NCBI GenBank assembly: GCA_002747035.1
Contig: PDRZ01000024.1
Location: forward strand, 1 to 64,000
Direction of reading: 5' to 3'
Source of the DNA: Rhodobacterales bacterium
Lineage (GTDB): Bacteria; Pseudomonadota; Alphaproteobacteria; Rhodobacterales; Rhodobacteraceae
Length of the DNA stretch: 64,000 nucleotides
Part shown: piece by piece, positions 30,355 to 39,958 of the stretch
How positions within the stretch are numbered: position 1 is the first letter of the stretch
How the letters are laid out: every line of letters starts with the position of its first letter
The notes under the pieces: generated by a model
Seen by the model: the letters and a program-made list of their open reading frames with translations, nothing else
Databases searched by the model: none
What the model was told of the DNA's origin: nothing
Program-made: the position numbers and the translations under genes

Positions 30355-31008
30355 ATGTCGCAGATACCCGATGACCGAACCCTGACCGACACCGGAATGT
30401 CGCTGACCGGAGACCGTGCGCGCCTGCTTGTGATCGCCTGTGGTGCGCTGGCACGCGAAATTCTGGCGCTCCGGGATCTCAATGGCTGGAACCACATGGA
30501 CCTGCAATGCCTGCCTGCGATCTGGCACAACCACCCGGAAAAGATCGCCGAGGGCGTGGCCGAGATGGTGGCGCGTAAACACGACGATTACGATCAGTTC
30601 TTCATTGCCTATGCCGATTGCGGCACCGGCGGGCAATTGTTGGAAAAGTGCAAGGAATTGGGGGTCGAAATGATCCGCGGCCCCCATTGCTATTCATTTT
30701 TCGAAACCAATGATGCGTTTTCCAAACGTGCCGAGGAAGAAATCACGACCTTCTACCTCACCGATTTTCTGGCGCGTCAATTCGAAGTGTTCGTGTGGAA
30801 ACCTCTTGGTCTTGATCGACATCCTGATCTGCGTGACATGTATTTCGGGCATTACGAAAAGCTGGTCTATCAGGCGCAAACGGATGATCCGGGGCTGACC
30901 GAACAGGCACGTATCTGGGCTGACCGGCTGGGATTGAGCTTTGAACGCCGTTTTACCGGGTACGGCGACCTTGAAACGGCCCTGTCCGACATTCAGAAAA
31001 AGGATTGA
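30355..31008 (+). CDS. DUF1638 protein
   Basis: Protein of 217 residues with conserved segments LLVIACGALAREI, YADCGTGG and RGPHCYSFF. DUF1638 proteins are common beside corrinoid methyltransferases, including those of methanogens. From memory, mutant-fitness work in Phaeobacter linked a DUF1638 gene to methionine synthesis alongside a three-part MetH, perhaps for cobalamin reactivation. The conserved cysteines (ACG, ADCG, PHC) could bind a metal. The neighbouring corrinoid protein gene supports that role here. The exact reaction is unknown. Confidence 0.85.
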   Translation: MSQIPDDRTLTDTGMSLTGDRARLLVIACGALAREILALRDLNGWNHMDLQCLPAIWHNHPEKIAEGVAEMVARKHDDYDQFFIAYADCGTGGQLLEKCKELGVEMIRGPHCYSFFETNDAFSKRAEEEITTFYLTDFLARQFEVFVWKPLGLDRHPDLRDMYFGHYEKLVYQAQTDDPGLTEQARIWADRLGLSFERRFTGYGDLETALSDIQKKD

Positions 31009-31143
31009 TTCCGCACACAGTGGTGTTCACCGCGCTGACGCGCCACCCCGGCCCGGTTATTCCCGCACCCGAGAGCGCACGCGACGACGCGCATAGTAAT
31101 GGTCCGCAAAGGGGTAAAACACCGGCACAGACGACAAAACCTC

Positions 31144-31551
31144 TCAGGCAGCCGCCGCAACCTCGCGAATCCGTTCGACCATGGCACGCACCCCGTTCGA
31201 GCGCTGTGCGGACAGGTGTTCGTCCAATCCCAGCCGCGCCAGCTCTGCCTGGGCGTCGACGGCTCCTACCTCGGCCACATTGAGTCCGTTGTAGAGCATA
31301 CGCAAAACCGCGATCAAACCGCGCACGATCATGGCATCGGAATCACCCTCAAAGGAAAACACCCCCCCCTCGATCCGGGGATGCAGCCACACCTGACTTG
31401 CGCATCCATCCACCTTGGTCGCGGGGACCTTCAACGCATCGTCCATCGGTGCCATCGCCTTGCCCTGTTCAATCAGATGGGCATAACGGTCCTCCCAATC
31501 GTCCAGAAACTCAAAATCCTCAACGATTTCTTCAAAGTCGGGACGGGCCAT
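31144..31551 (-). CDS. sufE: Cysteine desulfuration protein SufE
   Basis: Sulfur acceptor of 135 residues that takes persulfide sulfur from SufS during Fe-S cluster assembly. The active cysteine is Cys50 in KVDGCASQVWL, matching Cys51 of E. coli SufE. I chose the ATG at 31551, which sits behind GAGGTGG and gives the family length; an ATG at 31590 would add 13 residues. No other suf gene is adjacent. Confidence 0.93.
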   Translation of the reverse strand: MARPDFEEIVEDFEFLDDWEDRYAHLIEQGKAMAPMDDALKVPATKVDGCASQVWLHPRIEGGVFSFEGDSDAMIVRGLIAVLRMLYNGLNVAEVGAVDAQAELARLGLDEHLSAQRSNGVRAMVERIREVAAAA

Positions 31552-31687
31552 ATCCACCTCGATGTGCTGGGTCTGTGTCTGTCCAAGCACTTATGCCCCC
31601 GCGCCCGGCACGTCCAGTCCGCATCGACATCTTTTCAACCGCGCCACAATAGGCTAACCCAAGAGACAGATGGCAAAGGCGAGCAAA

Positions 31688-32206
31688 ATGCGTAAATCTG
31701 TTTCGATCCTGATGATCTCGGCCCTGGTGCTAGCCGGGTGTGGCGGCGTGCGCGATTCGCGCCTCAATCCTTTCAACTGGTTTGGCCGCAGCAAGGCGGA
31801 ACGCGTTGTCACCGCCAGTGACGGAACGCAAAATCCGTTGATCCCCGAACGCTCTGGCGGGTTCCTGCGTCGCGCAGAAATCCCTTATGCCGGGGTGCCC
31901 GTTGACGTGATCAAGGATCTGCGCATTGAACGCGCGGCCGGCGGGGCCATCATCCGTGTGCTGGCCGTGTCTGCCACCCAGGGCGCCTATGATGTCACGC
32001 TCAAGGCTGACAATGACGGCGAACCGGTGGACGGTGTGCTGTCCTACACGCTTCTGGCGGAATACCCGGCGGGGCGCAAACGTGTCGGCCCCGAGTCGGG
32101 CCGCGAAATTGCCGCCGCCGTTTTCGTGTCGGATGTTCAATTGGATGGTGTACGCAAAATCCGCGTGGTCGGCGCGAAAAATGCACGATCATCTTCCCGG
32201 CGCTAA
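31688..32206 (+). CDS. Putative lipoprotein of unknown function
   Basis: Predicted lipoprotein of 172 residues: a type II signal ISALVLAGC makes Cys18 the lipidated residue. The mature part is rich in beta-strands (PVDVIKDLRIERAAGGAIIRV, AYDVTLKADND, IRVVGA) and ends with a Ser/Arg tail. The sequence is of a kind often seen as a conserved hypothetical lipoprotein in Rhodobacteraceae; I recognise no functional domain. An ATG six codons earlier is possible. It is convergent with rnd, with 45 bp between the stops. Confidence 0.75.
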   Translation: MRKSVSILMISALVLAGCGGVRDSRLNPFNWFGRSKAERVVTASDGTQNPLIPERSGGFLRRAEIPYAGVPVDVIKDLRIERAAGGAIIRVLAVSATQGAYDVTLKADNDGEPVDGVLSYTLLAEYPAGRKRVGPESGREIAAAVFVSDVQLDGVRKIRVVGAKNARSSSRR

Positions 32207-32251
32207 CATCGCTCAGGACGATTTGCCCTGATTGAGACAGCATCGCTTGGG

Positions 32252-33415
32252 TCACGACCCAAGTGCGACAACCTTGATCGACCGCCCCTTGGCCGCGAGA
32301 CCCACGCGCCCCTCACACAAACGAAGCGCGTCTTCGCCGAACACGTCCTTGCGCCACCCCGACAACGCGGCCACATCACGTTTTCCGGCCGCAATCGCAT
32401 CAAGGTCAGCGGCCGAAGCGATCAGCTTGGGCGCAACGCCTGCGCTTTCTGTCTTGGCTTTCAGCAACACGCGCAAAAGGTCGGCGAGCGCCGGATTAGC
32501 CTGAAGCTTTTCCATGGGCTTGTTTGATTCGGGGTAATCTGCCGGGTCACAGGCCAGCCCTTGCTTGACCGCAGCAAGAATGCCCTCGGCAATCTCTCCC
32601 CGCCGTGCTTCGCGCAGCAACAGGCGTGAACGGCCAAGGTCCTGCATCGACTGGGGTTTTGTTGACGCCAGTTCGACCAGCGCATCGTCCTTGAACACAC
32701 GGTTGCGCGGCACATTGCGCGACTGTGCATATCCCTCTCGAAACTGCGCAAGCTCACGTACAATCGCAAGAAATCGCCCGGAATTGGTACGTGTTTTCAC
32801 CCGTTTCCACGCTTCGGACGGTTTGACCTCATAAGTCTGAGGATTGGTCAGGACACCCAATTCCTCCTGAACCCAGTGTTCCCGCCCTGTGCGCGCCAAT
32901 TCCTTGGCGAGGTATTCATAGATTACCCGCAGGTGGGTCACATCGGCCAGCGCATATTTCTTCTGTGCCTCGGTCAGCGGGCGGCGGGACCAGTCGGTGA
33001 ACCGGCTTGTCTTGTCCAACTGCTCCTTGGCGATTTTGCGTACCAGGGTTTCATAGCCGACCTGTTCGCCGAACCCGCACACCATCGCCGCAACTTGTGT
33101 GTCAAAAAGCGGATCGGGCAAAACCCCCGCATCCACCTGGAAAATCTCAAGATCCTGACGTGCGGCGTGGAAAACCTTGACCACGGACGTGTCACGAAAC
33201 AGTTCGTACATGGGTTCAAGAGACAGCCCGTCCACAAGAGGATCGATCAAAACCGCATCCTCTTCCCCATTTCCGGGAAAGGCCATCTGGATCAGGCACA
33301 ATTTGCTGAAATAGGTGCGTTCGCGCAGGAACTCAGTGTCCAGCGTGACATAGTCATGCGCACGGGCCGCGCCACAAAACGCGGCAAGCTCTTGGGTCGT
33401 GGTCAGGGTTTTCAT
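32252..33415 (-). CDS. rnd: Ribonuclease D
   Basis: 3'-5' exoribonuclease of 387 residues acting in tRNA 3' maturation. The DEDD catalytic domain begins with DTEFLRERTY (Asp26, Glu28), continues with VFHAARQDLEIF and ends with YALADVTHL. An HRDC domain follows (about residues 205-290). The ATG at 33415 matches the family start. It lies 74 bp behind purN on the same strand and may share its transcript. Confidence 0.95.
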   Translation of the reverse strand: MKTLTTTQELAAFCGAARAHDYVTLDTEFLRERTYFSKLCLIQMAFPGNGEEDAVLIDPLVDGLSLEPMYELFRDTSVVKVFHAARQDLEIFQVDAGVLPDPLFDTQVAAMVCGFGEQVGYETLVRKIAKEQLDKTSRFTDWSRRPLTEAQKKYALADVTHLRVIYEYLAKELARTGREHWVQEELGVLTNPQTYEVKPSEAWKRVKTRTNSGRFLAIVRELAQFREGYAQSRNVPRNRVFKDDALVELASTKPQSMQDLGRSRLLLREARRGEIAEGILAAVKQGLACDPADYPESNKPMEKLQANPALADLLRVLLKAKTESAGVAPKLIASAADLDAIAAGKRDVAALSGWRKDVFGEDALRLCEGRVGLAAKGRSIKVVALGS

Positions 33416-33489
33416 CGGCGCCTTTTCTTTTGGACTGCTCGTGCGTCGGCATTCAACGGTCATACGCCAGATAACAGGGCTTGAAAACC

Positions 33490-34083
33490 CTAGCCGATGA
33501 AGAGCGGGTCGCGGTTACCTTCGACAAAGCGGCGCAGAACAGCCGGGTAAAGCACATGTTCCTGCACCAGAACCCGTGCGGCCAAGGTTTCGGGGGTGTC
33601 CCCGGCATGGATAGGAACCCGCGCCTGTCCCAATATCGGGCCATCATCCAATTCCGCCGTAACCTCATGCACGGTACAGCCAGCCTCGGTATCCCCCGCC
33701 TCCAGCGCCCGGGCATGGGTATGCAGCCCGCGATATTTAGGGAGCAGCGACGGGTGGATATTCAACATCCGTCCGGCCCAATTGGATACGAATCCTTCGG
33801 TCAAAACCCGCATGAATCCGGCGAGACAGACAATGTCCGGGGCATGACGGTCCAACGCCGTCTGCAAACCAAGCTCAAAACCCGTGCGATCCTTGCCAAA
33901 GGGGCGGTGATCTACCACTTCGGTCGCGATCCCGCGTTCGTCTGCCTTCTGCAGCCCCCCTGCATCGGCAGAGTTAGCCAGAATGACACAGGGGCGCGCA
34001 GGGTGGTTCCCCGTCATGCTTTCGACCAGCGACACCATGTTGGATCCGCCGCCGGAAATCAGGATCGCAACCTTCAATGTCAC
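33490..34083 (-). CDS. purN: Phosphoribosylglycinamide formyltransferase
   Basis: Enzyme of 197 residues that uses 10-formyltetrahydrofolate to formylate GAR in purine synthesis. The catalytic Asn-His pair is in [13 protein letters not shown] and the catalytic aspartate in ELDDGPIL; the N-terminal [12 protein letters not shown] binds the phosphate. The start is the GTG at 34083, which overlaps the purM stop as GTGA. That overlap decides the start and implies coupled translation. Confidence 0.96.
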   Translation of the reverse strand: MTLKVAILISGGGSNMVSLVESMTGNHPARPCVILANSADAGGLQKADERGIATEVVDHRPFGKDRTGFELGLQTALDRHAPDIVCLAGFMRVLTEGFVSNWAGRMLNIHPSLLPKYRGLHTHARALEAGDTEAGCTVHEVTAELDDGPILGQARVPIHAGDTPETLAARVLVQEHVLYPAVLRRFVEGNRDPLFIG

Positions 34084-35126
34084 AGCAGCGCCCCGGAATA
34101 GGAAACACCACTGCCCTGTGCCACGGTCCCAAGAACACAAACCTGCTCTCCTTCGTCTTCCAACAGGGATTTCAAAGCATCGGCCCGGGCCGCATCCACC
34201 ACCAGAATCATACCGATACCACAGTTGAAGGTCTTGAGCAGTTCGCCCTGCTCCATCCCGCCGATCCTAGCCAGCCACTGGAACACGGGCGGCAGTGTCC
34301 AGGCACCAAGATCCACGGACGCGCCAAGATTCGCCGGCAACACACGCGGCAGGTTTTCGGTCAGGCCCCCACCGGTGATATGGGCCAACGCATGCACGCC
34401 CCCGGCCCGGATTGCTGCAAGGGATTGTTTTACATAAAGCCGCGTAGGGGCCAGCAACGCCGCACCCAACGTCCCTTCGCCCCAAGGGCACTCCGCGTCC
34501 CAACCAAGGCCGGATAGATCAACCAGCTTGCGCACAAGTGAATAGCCGTTGGAATGCACGCCGTCGCTGGCCACCCCCAACAAAACATTGCCTTCAGCAA
34601 CACCATCGGGAAGGTCACTGCCCCGCTCCATCGCACCCACCGCAAATCCGGCAAGGTCGAAATCCCCTTCGGGATACATACCCGGCATCTCGGCGGTTTC
34701 ACCCCCGATCAGGGCACAACCCGAGCGCACACAGCCCTCGGCAATCCCTTCCACAATCCGCGCGGCCTTTTCGGTTTCCAGCTTCCCTGTGGCAAAATAG
34801 TCCAGGAAAAACAAAGGCTCGGCCCCCTGACAGACAAGATCGTTGACGCACATGGCCACAAGGTCAATGCCCACCCCATCCACTTCGCCCGTGTCAATTG
34901 CAATCCGTAGCTTCGTGCCCACACCGTCGGTGGCACCCACAAGGATCGGGTCGCTGTAGCCTGCGTCCTTCAGATCGAACAAAGCGCCAAACCCGCCAAG
35001 CCCGGCCATGACGCCGCTGCGATTTGTGCGTTTTGCGGCTGGCTTGATCCGCTCGACCAAAGCGTTGCCCGCATCAATATCAACGCCCGCATCGGCATAG
35101 GTGATCCCGTTTTTTCCGTCGCTCAT
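34080..35126 (-). CDS. purM: Phosphoribosylformylglycinamidine cyclo-ligase
   Basis: AIR synthetase of 348 residues, closing the imidazole ring in purine synthesis. PurM/PurL-fold marks are [39 protein letters not shown] and [14 protein letters not shown]. The ATG at 35126 follows AAGGGGATT. It heads a purM-purN-rnd run. Confidence 0.97.
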   Translation of the reverse strand: MSDGKNGITYADAGVDIDAGNALVERIKPAAKRTNRSGVMAGLGGFGALFDLKDAGYSDPILVGATDGVGTKLRIAIDTGEVDGVGIDLVAMCVNDLVCQGAEPLFFLDYFATGKLETEKAARIVEGIAEGCVRSGCALIGGETAEMPGMYPEGDFDLAGFAVGAMERGSDLPDGVAEGNVLLGVASDGVHSNGYSLVRKLVDLSGLGWDAECPWGEGTLGAALLAPTRLYVKQSLAAIRAGGVHALAHITGGGLTENLPRVLPANLGASVDLGAWTLPPVFQWLARIGGMEQGELLKTFNCGIGMILVVDAARADALKSLLEDEGEQVCVLGTVAQGSGVSYSGALL

Positions 35127-35242
35127 GGTAATCCCCTTAGATGGCGCTTGAACTTTCGCGTCTGCGATAGACCAAACCATCCCCGGTGTCCACGTCAAGC
35201 GATCTTGACGCGCCCGACAAGACTGCTAAACCCATCCTAGGC

Positions 35243-35319
35243 GGGCCTGTAGCTCAATTGGTTAGAGCAGAGCGCTCATAACGCTTTGGTTGCGGGTTCA
35301 AGTCCTGCCGGGCCTACCA
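35243..35319 (+). tRNA. tRNA with CAT anticodon (Met or lysidine-type Ile)
   Basis: A full cloverleaf folds: acceptor stem GGGCCTG/CGGGCCT with a G-U first pair, D arm GCTC/GAGC, anticodon stem GAGCG/CGCTT with loop CTCATAA, T arm GCGGG-TTCAAGT-CCTGC, and encoded CCA. The anticodon is CAT. The acceptor stem lacks the mismatch of an initiator tRNA. The sequence alone does not separate elongator Met from the Ile2 tRNA whose C34 becomes lysidine; the isoleucine type is favoured slightly by similarity of the acceptor and TTGGTxGC segments to bacterial tRNA-Ile. Confidence 0.9.
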
Positions 35320-35587
35320 GCCGCCTGCTTTATCCAATGCTTTCCCGGGGAGCGTGCCACCAACACATATGTCTCCGGCACAGAGCAGGTGAAGCTCTCC
35401 ATATCGCCCCTCTCAGCCCGATCCTGAAAACCAGCCCGACACTGAAAAAGGTCGTTGCGCGTTTTTTGACCGACATGAAAAGCCAAGGCTCGGCCAAGCC
35501 AATACGTCATACCCTTCCGCGACGTCCCATGTTACGCGCGAGTAACAGACGAGTAACGCCCTACTTTAACAATTTCCACTAAGCCTT

Positions 35588-35673
35588 TGGTACCCAAGGC
35601 CGGACTCGAACCGGCACGCCTGTTAAGGCGGGGGATTTTGAATCCCCTGCGTCTACCATTCCGCCACTTGGGC
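35588..35673 (-). tRNA. tRNA-Leu (CAA)
   Basis: On the minus strand an 86-base cloverleaf with a long class II variable arm (CCGCCTTAACAGGCG region), T arm CCGG-TTCGAGT-CCGG and encoded CCA. The anticodon loop in GGGGATTCAAAATCCCC reads CAA. The 268-bp stretch between this and the CAT tRNA shows no gene. Confidence 0.95.
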
Positions 35674-35812
35674 CCAGTGAGAGGGGTTTAGCCTGTTCCA
35701 GCGCCCGGGAAAAGAGCAAAAACGCATTCATATAGTCGGGAAAACGACGCGGGGCTGTTCTCTGTCGCGCTGACAAGGTATCAGAAGCGAAAACAACACG
35801 GGCAGTTCGGGC

Positions 35813-36391
35813 ATGTTGCGCAAACTTTACGATTGGACAATGGGGCTGGCGAACCATCCGCGTGCCATGTGGGCATTGGCGATTATCGCCTTTGTGGAAA
35901 GCAGCGTGTTTCCGATTCCCCCTGATGTTTTGATGATCCCCATGATCCTCGCCCGCCCCAACAGGGCCTGGGCCATCGCCGGGATTGCGTTGATTTCTTC
36001 CGTGTTGGGAGGCCTTTTGGGCTATGCTATCGGGGCGCTGGCTTATGAGAACATTGGCCAACCCATTCTGGAGGCCATGGGCAAAGACGACGCCATGGAG
36101 GCCTTCAATACTAAATTCAACGATTTCGGGTTCTGGTCGGTTCTGGCCGCAGGCATCACGCCTTTCCCCTACAAGGTCATTACGATCATGTCGGGATGGA
36201 CAGGAATGCCCTTTGCCACCTTTGTCGCCACCTCGATCCTTGCACGCGGATTGCGATTCTTTATTGTCGCGGTGTTGCTTTGGAAATATGGCGCACCAAT
36301 TCGTGATTTCATTGAACGACGTCTGGGCCTTATGTTAGCGCTGTTTCTGCTGCTGCTGTTTGGTGGCTTCTACGTGGTGAAATATCTATGA
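35813..36391 (+). CDS. DedA/YqaA family membrane protein
   Basis: Membrane protein of 192 residues of the SNARE-associated/DedA superfamily, YqaA type, now thought to include lipid scramblases or undecaprenyl phosphate transporters. Features are the re-entrant motif FVESSVFPIPPDVLMIPM, GGLLGYAIGAL, and ITPFPYKVITIMSGWTGM, then two C-terminal hydrophobic helices. It overlaps dsbB by four bases (ATGA). The substrate is unknown. Confidence 0.9.
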   Translation: MLRKLYDWTMGLANHPRAMWALAIIAFVESSVFPIPPDVLMIPMILARPNRAWAIAGIALISSVLGGLLGYAIGALAYENIGQPILEAMGKDDAMEAFNTKFNDFGFWSVLAAGITPFPYKVITIMSGWTGMPFATFVATSILARGLRFFIVAVLLWKYGAPIRDFIERRLGLMLALFLLLLFGGFYVVKYL

Positions 36392-36870
36392 ACCTTGCTT
36401 CTCTTCTGACACGTCCCAACCTGATTCTGCTGGCTGCCGGTGGATCGGCTGCTATGATGCTGGGCGCACTGGGGTTTCAATATATTGGCGAAATGCCCCC
36501 CTGTAAGCTGTGCTATTGGCAGCGCTACCCGCACGTGGCGGCCATCGTCATCGGCGTTCTGGCGTTGATGATTCCCGGGCGCGGATTGCCGATGTTAGGG
36601 GCGCTGGCGGCGCTGACCACGTCGGGACTGGGGGTGTATCACACCGGGGTTGAACGCAAATGGTGGCCTGGGCCTTCGTCCTGCACCGGCGGCGGGGATC
36701 TGAGCGGCCTTTCCGGGGGCGACCTTCTGAACATGGATGGCCCGGCAGGCGTGGTGATGTGTGATCAGGTGCCGTGGGAGATGTTCACGCTGTCCATGGC
36801 AAGCTGGAATGCGATTGCGTCCCTGGGGCTGGCTTTGATCTGGCTTCTGGCCTCGCGCAGCCGTGTGTAA
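36388..36870 (+). CDS. dsbB: Disulfide bond formation protein B
   Basis: Inner-membrane oxidase of 160 residues that reoxidises DsbA and passes electrons to ubiquinone. It has four predicted helices, the first cysteine pair Cys39-Cys42 in PPCKLCYWQRYPH and the second periplasmic pair Cys99 and Cys125 in GPSSCTGG and VVMCDQVPW. Translation is coupled to the DedA-type gene upstream. The convergent Lrp gene ends six bases beyond its stop. Confidence 0.94.
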   Translation: MNLASLLTRPNLILLAAGGSAAMMLGALGFQYIGEMPPCKLCYWQRYPHVAAIVIGVLALMIPGRGLPMLGALAALTTSGLGVYHTGVERKWWPGPSSCTGGGDLSGLSGGDLLNMDGPAGVVMCDQVPWEMFTLSMASWNAIASLGLALIWLLASRSRV

Positions 36871-36876
36871 CTGCGG

Positions 36877-37308
36877 CTAACCCCGAGACGTTTTCAACGT
36901 GGAAAGCAACAGCGACGTTTCGCTGTTCGCGACGCCATCGAACCGTCGGATCCTGGCCAGAACGTCATCAAGGCTTTCCAGCGTATCGGTTCCGATCTCG
37001 GCGATGATATCCCAGCGGCCATTGGTAGAATGCACAGCACGCACCGCTGAAAGCCCGGTCAACTGGCGTTTGATCCGATCCGTGCCGCGCCCTTCAATTC
37101 CGATCATCATCAACCCGCGTACGGGGTCGGAAAGCGCATCTTCCCGCAGCACCACGGAAAACCCGATAATGTCACCTGATCGCGTCAACCGCTCGATCCG
37201 GGCCCGCACCGTGGTTCGGGACACACCCAAAGTTAATGCCAGGTCCGAAAGCGAGGCCCGCGCGTCATGGCGCAATGCCGACACCAACCTTTGGTCTATA
37301 TCATCCAT
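36877..37308 (-). CDS. Lrp/AsnC family transcriptional regulator
   Basis: DNA-binding regulator of 143 residues: an N-terminal winged helix-turn-helix (SDLALTLGVSRTTVRARIERL) and a C-terminal RAM ligand-binding domain (GRGTDRIKRQL to ETSLLLSTLK). Such regulators respond to amino acids. It is divergent from rocF with about 118 bp between starts, so control of the rocF-ocd arginine/ornithine genes is the natural inference. Confidence 0.9.
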   Translation of the reverse strand: MDDIDQRLVSALRHDARASLSDLALTLGVSRTTVRARIERLTRSGDIIGFSVVLREDALSDPVRGLMMIGIEGRGTDRIKRQLTGLSAVRAVHSTNGRWDIIAEIGTDTLESLDDVLARIRRFDGVANSETSLLLSTLKTSRG

Positions 37309-37426
37309 ATCGAAACCATTCCCTTCCGTTTCGGTCCATTACCTTTCGATTTAGTCAAATTGCCCCCTATCACTCAACACATCTTGGAAACACTCTATTT
37401 GCAGACGCGACGACAGGATGGACAAA

Positions 37427-38341
37427 ATGGACACCAAAACAATCATATTGGTTGGTGCCCCCATGGATTGCGGCAAACGCCGCCGGGGGTGCCTTATGGG
37501 GCCGGATGCCTATCGCACCGCCGGTTTGACCGAGGCACTTGAGACCTTGGGGCACGAGGTCAAGGACCTTGGAAACCTGTCCCCAGCCGAACATAGGGCC
37601 GACGCCGCTCAATCGCATATTCATGCGCTTCAGGAATGCATCGGCTGGACCAACCGGCTCATCCGCGTGGCCGAAGACGCGATGCCCAAGGGGCTGCCCA
37701 TCTTCCTAGGCGGGGATCATGCACTCTCGTTGGGAAGCGTGGCCGGAGTGGCCCACCATGCCGCGCGTCAGGACCGCGCGCAATACGTTTTGTGGCTCGA
37801 CGCCCATTCGGATTTTCACACGCCGCAAACTACGGCCAGCGGCAATCTCCACGGCACCCCCCTGGGCTATGTGACCGGGCGACCGGGTTTTGGCGGGTTT
37901 CCAAAAATCGACAGGCCGATTCCACAGGAAAACATCTGCATACTCGGGCTGCGGTCTGTCGATGCACCGGAACGCGACGCGTTACAAGACACGGCAATCC
38001 GTTTCCACGACATGCGCGCAATCGACGAAACCGGAATCGCGGCCCCGTTGCGCGCGTTTCTCGACTTGGTTGCGCGCAACAACGGTGCGCTGCACGTATC
38101 GCTGGACGTGGATTTTCTTGATCCTTCCATTGCCCCCGCCGTGGGCACAACCGTCCCCGGAGGAACCACCTTCCGCGAGGCGCATCTGGTGATGGAAATG
38201 ATCTGTGACAGCGGATTGATGACCTCGCTCGATCTCGTTGAACTGAACCCCTTTCTGGACGAACGTGGTCGCACCGCCCAGGTGATGGTGGATCTCGCTG
38301 CAAGCGCATTGGGCCGTCGGGTATTCGCCCGTCCGACCTGA
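37427..38341 (+). CDS. rocF: Arginase
   Basis: Manganese hydrolase of about 304 residues converting arginine to ornithine and urea. The metal motifs are GGDHALSLG, DAHSDFHTP and SLDVDFLDPSIAP, the arginase/agmatinase set, with NLHGTPLG after the second. The neighbouring ornithine cyclodeaminase favours arginase over agmatinase. I prefer the second ATG (37427), which has AGGATGG upstream; the first is at 37418. It is the first gene of a degradation cluster with a decayed ctlX and ocd. Confidence 0.94.
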   Translation: MDTKTIILVGAPMDCGKRRRGCLMGPDAYRTAGLTEALETLGHEVKDLGNLSPAEHRADAAQSHIHALQECIGWTNRLIRVAEDAMPKGLPIFLGGDHALSLGSVAGVAHHAARQDRAQYVLWLDAHSDFHTPQTTASGNLHGTPLGYVTGRPGFGGFPKIDRPIPQENICILGLRSVDAPERDALQDTAIRFHDMRAIDETGIAAPLRAFLDLVARNNGALHVSLDVDFLDPSIAPAVGTTVPGGTTFREAHLVMEMICDSGLMTSLDLVELNPFLDERGRTAQVMVDLAASALGRRVFARPT

Positions 38342-38353
38342 GGACATTGTTCC

Positions 38354-38899
38354 ATGACCTTGCAAGCTCCGAACGCGGTGATGATGATCCGCCCCCATCA
38401 CTTTAAGTCCAACCCGGAATCCCTTAACAACAATGTCTTTCAGGTCGAAATAAGCCTGTCGGAAGAAACCATATCAATCCGCGCCAGAGACGAATTTGAC
38501 ACTGCTGTGAACAAGATGTGCGAAACCGGGATCATCGTGCATGTGTTCGATGACACAAGCGGTGATACGTCGGACAGCGTGTTTCCCAACAACTGGTTCT
38601 CCACCCATAGAGAACGCCGTGCCACAGTGGCCGCGCGTCTCGCAGAGGCCGGACACGACGTGATCGCGCTGAGCAAGGCACAGATCAACAATTTTGCGGG
38701 CAACGCGATTGAACTCAGCAGGTACGACCGGCGGGATCCTGGTACTATCTTCGCGCGCGCTGGCGGCGCTGACGCCGTCGCAGGTGGCAACGATCAAGGC
38801 CAGCGCCTCCCTCTCCTCCCTCTCGATCTTCCCACCATTGAAACCGCCGGTGGATCGGCGTGCTGCATGATCGTCGGCATCCACCTCGCGCGCCGTTAA
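38354..38899 (+). pseudogene. ctlX: Decayed citrulline hydrolase-like gene (ctlX family)
   Basis: The reading frame encodes 181 residues but the amidinotransferase-fold CtlX family has about 300. The N-terminal part (AVMMIRPHHF to VFPNNWFSTH, residue 85) is normal. It then jumps to RATVAARLAEAGHDVIAL, losing about 130 residues that hold the catalytic His and acid region. From about 38718 the family sequence (GTTGGILVLSSRALAALTPS) continues in another frame, and a second frameshift near 38811-38820 restores the first frame for LPLDLPTIETAGG through to the end. The C-terminal GGSACCMIVGIHLARR with the nucleophile region survives. The product cannot be active. It sits 12 bp after rocF and 12 bp before ocd. 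Confidence 0.85.
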
Positions 38900-38911
38900 A
38901 GGATCTTGACG

Positions 38912-39958
38912 ATGACCCTCCCCTCCCACAAAGCCCTCGTGCCTTTCGTATCCGTTGGCCACATGATGCAGTTGGTCCACCATACCGGCATCGAAAACAT
39001 GCTGCGCGGTCTGGCAGACTATATCGAAGCCGACTTCCACCGGTGGGAGCTGTTTGACAAAACCCCGCGTTTGGCCTCCCATTCCGACGTCGGCGTGATC
39101 GAATTGATGCCCACCAGCGATGGCGAAGCCTATGGGTTCAAATACGTCAATGGCCACCCCAAGAACACAGCAGAAGGGTTGCAGACCGTCACAGCCTTTG
39201 GCCTGCTCGCCGATGTTTACACCGGCTATCCCGTTCTCCTGACCGAAATGACCATTCTAACCGCCCTACGCACAGCAGCGAGCAGCGCGATGGCGGCGAA
39301 ATACCTTGCCCCCAAAGGAGCCACCACCATGGCCATGATCGGCAATGGTGCCCAGTCGGAATTCCAATCACTCGCCATGAAAGCCATCATCGGGCTGGAA
39401 GAGGTGCGTTTGTTTGATACCGACCCCGCTGCCACGGCCAAAGCCGCGCGTAACCTGAAAGGTATGGGGCTTCGCGTTGTCGCGTGCAAAAGCGCCGAAG
39501 AAAGCATAGAGGGAGCCCAGATCATCACCACCTGCACCGCCGACAAGCAATATGCCACAATCCTGACCGAAAACATGATCGGTGCCGGTGTGCATATCAA
39601 TGCCATCGGCGGCGACTGCCCCGGTAAAACCGAACTGGCCCCGGGCATTCTGCATCGCGCTGATATTTTCGTGGAATATCCGGAACAGACCCGGATCGAA
39701 GGGGAAATCCAACAAATGGACCCGAATCACCCAGTGACCGAACTGTGGCAAGTGATCACCGGCGCCGCCCAAGGGCGCCGCGATGATCACCAGATCACCC
39801 TGTTTGACAGCGTCGGATTCGCGATCGAAGATTTCAGCGCCCTGCGTTTCATCCGTGACGCCCTGCCTGGTACCGATTTTTTTCAAAACCTGGATATACT
39901 CGCCGACCCGGATGACCCGCGCGATCTGTTTGGAATGCTCTTGCGCGCGAAACCCTGA
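38912..39958 (+). CDS. ocd: Ornithine cyclodeaminase
   Basis: NAD-dependent enzyme of 348 residues turning ornithine into proline and ammonia. Mu-crystallin family marks are LLTEMTILTALRTAA, the Rossmann loop MIGNGAQSEFQ and the catalytic-region INAIGGDCPGKTEL. The ATG at 38912 follows AAAGGATC. With arginase it gives a two-step route from arginine to proline. It lies directly behind the ctlX remnant, whose decay does not interrupt its own frame. Confidence 0.95.
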   Translation: MTLPSHKALVPFVSVGHMMQLVHHTGIENMLRGLADYIEADFHRWELFDKTPRLASHSDVGVIELMPTSDGEAYGFKYVNGHPKNTAEGLQTVTAFGLLADVYTGYPVLLTEMTILTALRTAASSAMAAKYLAPKGATTMAMIGNGAQSEFQSLAMKAIIGLEEVRLFDTDPAATAKAARNLKGMGLRVVACKSAEESIEGAQIITTCTADKQYATILTENMIGAGVHINAIGGDCPGKTELAPGILHRADIFVEYPEQTRIEGEIQQMDPNHPVTELWQVITGAAQGRRDDHQITLFDSVGFAIEDFSALRFIRDALPGTDFFQNLDILADPDDPRDLFGMLLRAKP

